This document shows, piece after piece, positions 6,288-7,851 of a stretch of 7,851 nt of DNA. Numbering within the stretch: the first letter of the stretch is position 1; every line of letters begins with the position of its first letter. The position numbers and the translations under genes are program-made. The stretch covers positions 1-7,851 of the forward strand of contig DKEN01000017.1 of the NCBI GenBank assembly GCA_002452515.1. Reading direction: 5' to 3'. The DNA comes from Spartobacteria bacterium UBA6821. GTDB lineage: Bacteria > Verrucomicrobiota > Verrucomicrobiia > Chthoniobacterales > UBA6821. The notes under the pieces are model-generated. The model had not been told where the DNA came from. It ran no database searches and was given only the letters and a program-made list of their open reading frames with translations.

Positions 6288-7802
6288 ATGGCCGAAAGTC
6301 CAAAGGACGATCACGGCCCTGCCCAAGCCACCGGCTCATCCGTAGCAGGGAAATCCTCCGCGAAATCCCGTGCCTCAGCACGGACTTCTGGAGAAGACAG
6401 AACTGATTCTCCACGTTTTGGTTCGGGACAACGATTACCCGACCCCCATCGTCCGTTGCCCGCCAGTCTGGATGCCGAGATGGGTGTCCTCTCCTCGATC
6501 CTTCTCTCCCCCAGGGAGACCATGCTGGACATGATCGAAAAAGGGATGACGGAGACGCACTTTCATCATCCCGCCCACGGTACCATCTATTCGACGGTGA
6601 TCGATCTCTGGAACTCATCCACACCGATCGACCTGATCACACTCACCCAGGCGCTGGCAGATCGGAATCTTCTGGAACAAATCGGTGGCCCAGTTGTTCT
6701 GGCAAACCTTCAGACCTTCCTCCCGACTGCTGCCAACGCGGAATACTATCTGGACATCGTTAAGGAGAAGTATCTCCTGAGGCAGATGATCTCCGTCTGC
6801 ACGGCATCAGCAGCACGATGCTATGATGAGCAGGGGGATGTAAAGACCCTGATCGACGATGTCGAAAAGCAGATTTTCACGGTCAGTGAGACACGTGTGA
6901 ACCAGGATCAACTCAAGGACATCAAGGATCACGTGAACAGCGCCATCGAGGCGATCGAACTGCTCCATAAGAACAAAGGACAGGTCACCGGTGTCCCAAC
7001 GGGATACAAGGTGTTCGATGACATGACCAGCGGCCTGCATCCGAGTGAAATGATCGTCATCGCTGCACGCCCCTCCATGGGCAAGACCGCTTTTGCGATG
7101 AATATCGCCGAACATGTAGCGGTCGATCACAACAAACCGGTCGGCGTCTTCAGTCTGGAAATGAGTTCCCAGCAACTCGTCCAGCGACTGCTCTGCTCCC
7201 GCGCCCGGGTTAATCTTCAGAGCATCCGCAACGGATTTCTCGGGAAGGGTGATATGAATCATCTCGCGGTTGCGGCCGATGCCTTTGCCAAGAGCAAAAT
7301 GTTTATCGATGACACGGCGGGCCTAAGCATCCTAGAGCTACGTGCCAAAGCTCGCCGACTCAAGGATCGCCACGATCTCGGACTGATCGTCATCGACTAC
7401 CTACAGCTTCTCAAATCCCCTTCCAAGCGGGCACAGGAAAACCGGCAGATTGAAATCGCAGAAATCTCCGGCGGCATCAAGGCGCTCGCCAAAGAACTCA
7501 GCATTCCCATCATCGTGCTGGCACAGCTCAACCGTGAATCCGAGAAGCGCGGCGATGGGAAGCCCCGCATCTCCGATCTCCGTGAATCCGGATCGATTGA
7601 ACAGGATGCCGATGTGGTCGGACTCCTTTACCGTTCCGCCTACTATGCCAAGGATGAGGAGGAGAAAGTCGAAAAGGCGGGTGAAGCAGCCCTCATCATT
7701 GCCAAGCAGCGTAACGGCCCCACAGGGGAAGTCCCCCTCACCTTCCTGAGCGAATTCACCCGCTTTGAAACGCGTGATGTGGCTCACGGAGACGGAGCAT
7801 AG
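6288..7802 (+). CDS. dnaB: replicative DNA helicase DnaB
   Basis: Hexameric 5'-3' helicase that unwinds DNA at the replication fork and recruits primase. The N-terminal DnaB domain runs from about 55 (PHRPLPASLDAEMGVLSSIL) to 160, then a linker to about 215, then the RecA-like ATPase domain. In it are Walker A ARPSMGKT (260-267, K266 and T267), FSLEM with the likely catalytic E291, Walker B LIVIDYLQ with D370, AQLNRE with sensor Q413, DLRESGSIEQDAD (430-442), and KQRNGP (473-478), whose Arg475 matches the trans-acting arginine finger. No intein interrupts these usual insertion sites. At 504 aa it exceeds the usual 450-470 because residues 1-54 are a Ser/Ala/Arg/Asp-rich, probably disordered extension; no later ATG precedes the conserved domain, so the extension seems genuine. 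It lies 55 bp after rplI and is probably co-transcribed. Only a weak GAG precedes the start. Confidence 0.97.
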   Translation: MAESPKDDHGPAQATGSSVAGKSSAKSRASARTSGEDRTDSPRFGSGQRLPDPHRPLPASLDAEMGVLSSILLSPRETMLDMIEKGMTETHFHHPAHGTIYSTVIDLWNSSTPIDLITLTQALADRNLLEQIGGPVVLANLQTFLPTAANAEYYLDIVKEKYLLRQMISVCTASAARCYDEQGDVKTLIDDVEKQIFTVSETRVNQDQLKDIKDHVNSAIEAIELLHKNKGQVTGVPTGYKVFDDMTSGLHPSEMIVIAARPSMGKTAFAMNIAEHVAVDHNKPVGVFSLEMSSQQLVQRLLCSRARVNLQSIRNGFLGKGDMNHLAVAADAFAKSKMFIDDTAGLSILELRAKARRLKDRHDLGLIVIDYLQLLKSPSKRAQENRQIEIAEISGGIKALAKELSIPIIVLAQLNRESEKRGDGKPRISDLRESGSIEQDADVVGLLYRSAYYAKDEEEKVEKAGEAALIIAKQRNGPTGEVPLTFLSEFTRFETRDVAHGDGA

Positions 7803-7818
7803 AGCGGTTTAATTAATT

Positions 7819-7845
7819 CTATTGCCATTCTTTGCGGTGGCATAG
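7819..7845 (+). terminator. possible hairpin after dnaB
   Basis: CTAT-T-GCCA pairs with TGGC-ATAG around a 10-nt loop, giving eight base pairs with one bulged T, 16 bp after the dnaB stop. No T-tract is visible in the six bases left before the window ends, so it may be a weak or Rho-assisted terminator, a transcript-end stabiliser, or nothing. The AT-rich TTAATTAA palindrome at 7809-7816 precedes it. Confidence 0.3.
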
Positions 7846-7851
7846 GGCGTT

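Noticed and set aside
6241..6290. tRNA-like gene around the GGATTTTCAAAATCC anticodon-arm lookalike (loop would read UCA)
   Set aside because: No acceptor, D or TψC arm can be matched on either side, the GGTTCGA-type T loop is absent, and the fifth stem pair fails.
6807..7262. 151-residue minus-strand open frame inside dnaB
   Set aside because: Antisense shadow of the strongly conserved DnaB ATPase region; no independent motif or signal. The frame at 7401-7787 is rejected for the same reason.
7050..7730. DnaB intein
   Set aside because: Checked because DnaB often hosts inteins at its Walker A and later ATPase motifs, but all motifs are contiguous and the length is explained by the N-terminal extension alone.

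Overview
The window reads as a piece of a bacterial chromosome, most likely from a Verrucomicrobiota-type heterotroph. That placement is an inference from the general look of the L9 and DnaB proteins, the rplI-dnaB adjacency and the load of secreted plant-polysaccharide enzymes; no rRNA or marker tree is available here. There are six credible protein genes and almost no spare DNA. I see no tRNA, rRNA, CRISPR array, insertion sequence or integrase.

Left part (1-5458): a secreted carbohydrate-degradation block. A GH78 alpha-L-rhamnosidase on the plus strand (108-2831) is followed, tail to tail, by a GH43 endo-arabinanase on the minus strand (2861-3838). Next comes a small secreted protein of unknown function on the plus strand (3907-4431), and then a second, different GH43 enzyme on the minus strand (4433-5458) that looks like an exo-acting alpha-L-arabinofuranosidase. 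All four products carry an export signal. Together the enzymes fit attack on rhamnogalacturonan-I pectin: endo-cleavage of the arabinan side chain, release of arabinose from the resulting oligosaccharides, and removal of terminal rhamnose. The small protein has a CxxCxC cluster right behind its signal peptide and a beta-rich body faintly like malectin or carbohydrate-binding domains; it is the least understood gene here.

Right part (5459-7851): a housekeeping block. A 252-bp divergent gap holds a plausible sigma70-type promoter. It is followed by rplI (ribosomal protein L9) and dnaB (replicative helicase), 55 bp apart and probably co-transcribed. The genes that often precede rplI elsewhere (rpsF, ssb, rpsR) are not in this window; the GH43 gene sits there instead. 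DnaB has an unusual low-complexity N-terminal extension of about 55 residues, and L9 has a charged C-terminal tail.

The overall picture is a pectin side-chain utilisation cluster abutting a core replication/translation operon. The strongest leads for something undescribed are the small Cys-cluster secreted protein, with its flipped and overlapping-transcript arrangement between two arabinan enzymes, and the general lack of Shine-Dalgarno sequences in front of these genes.
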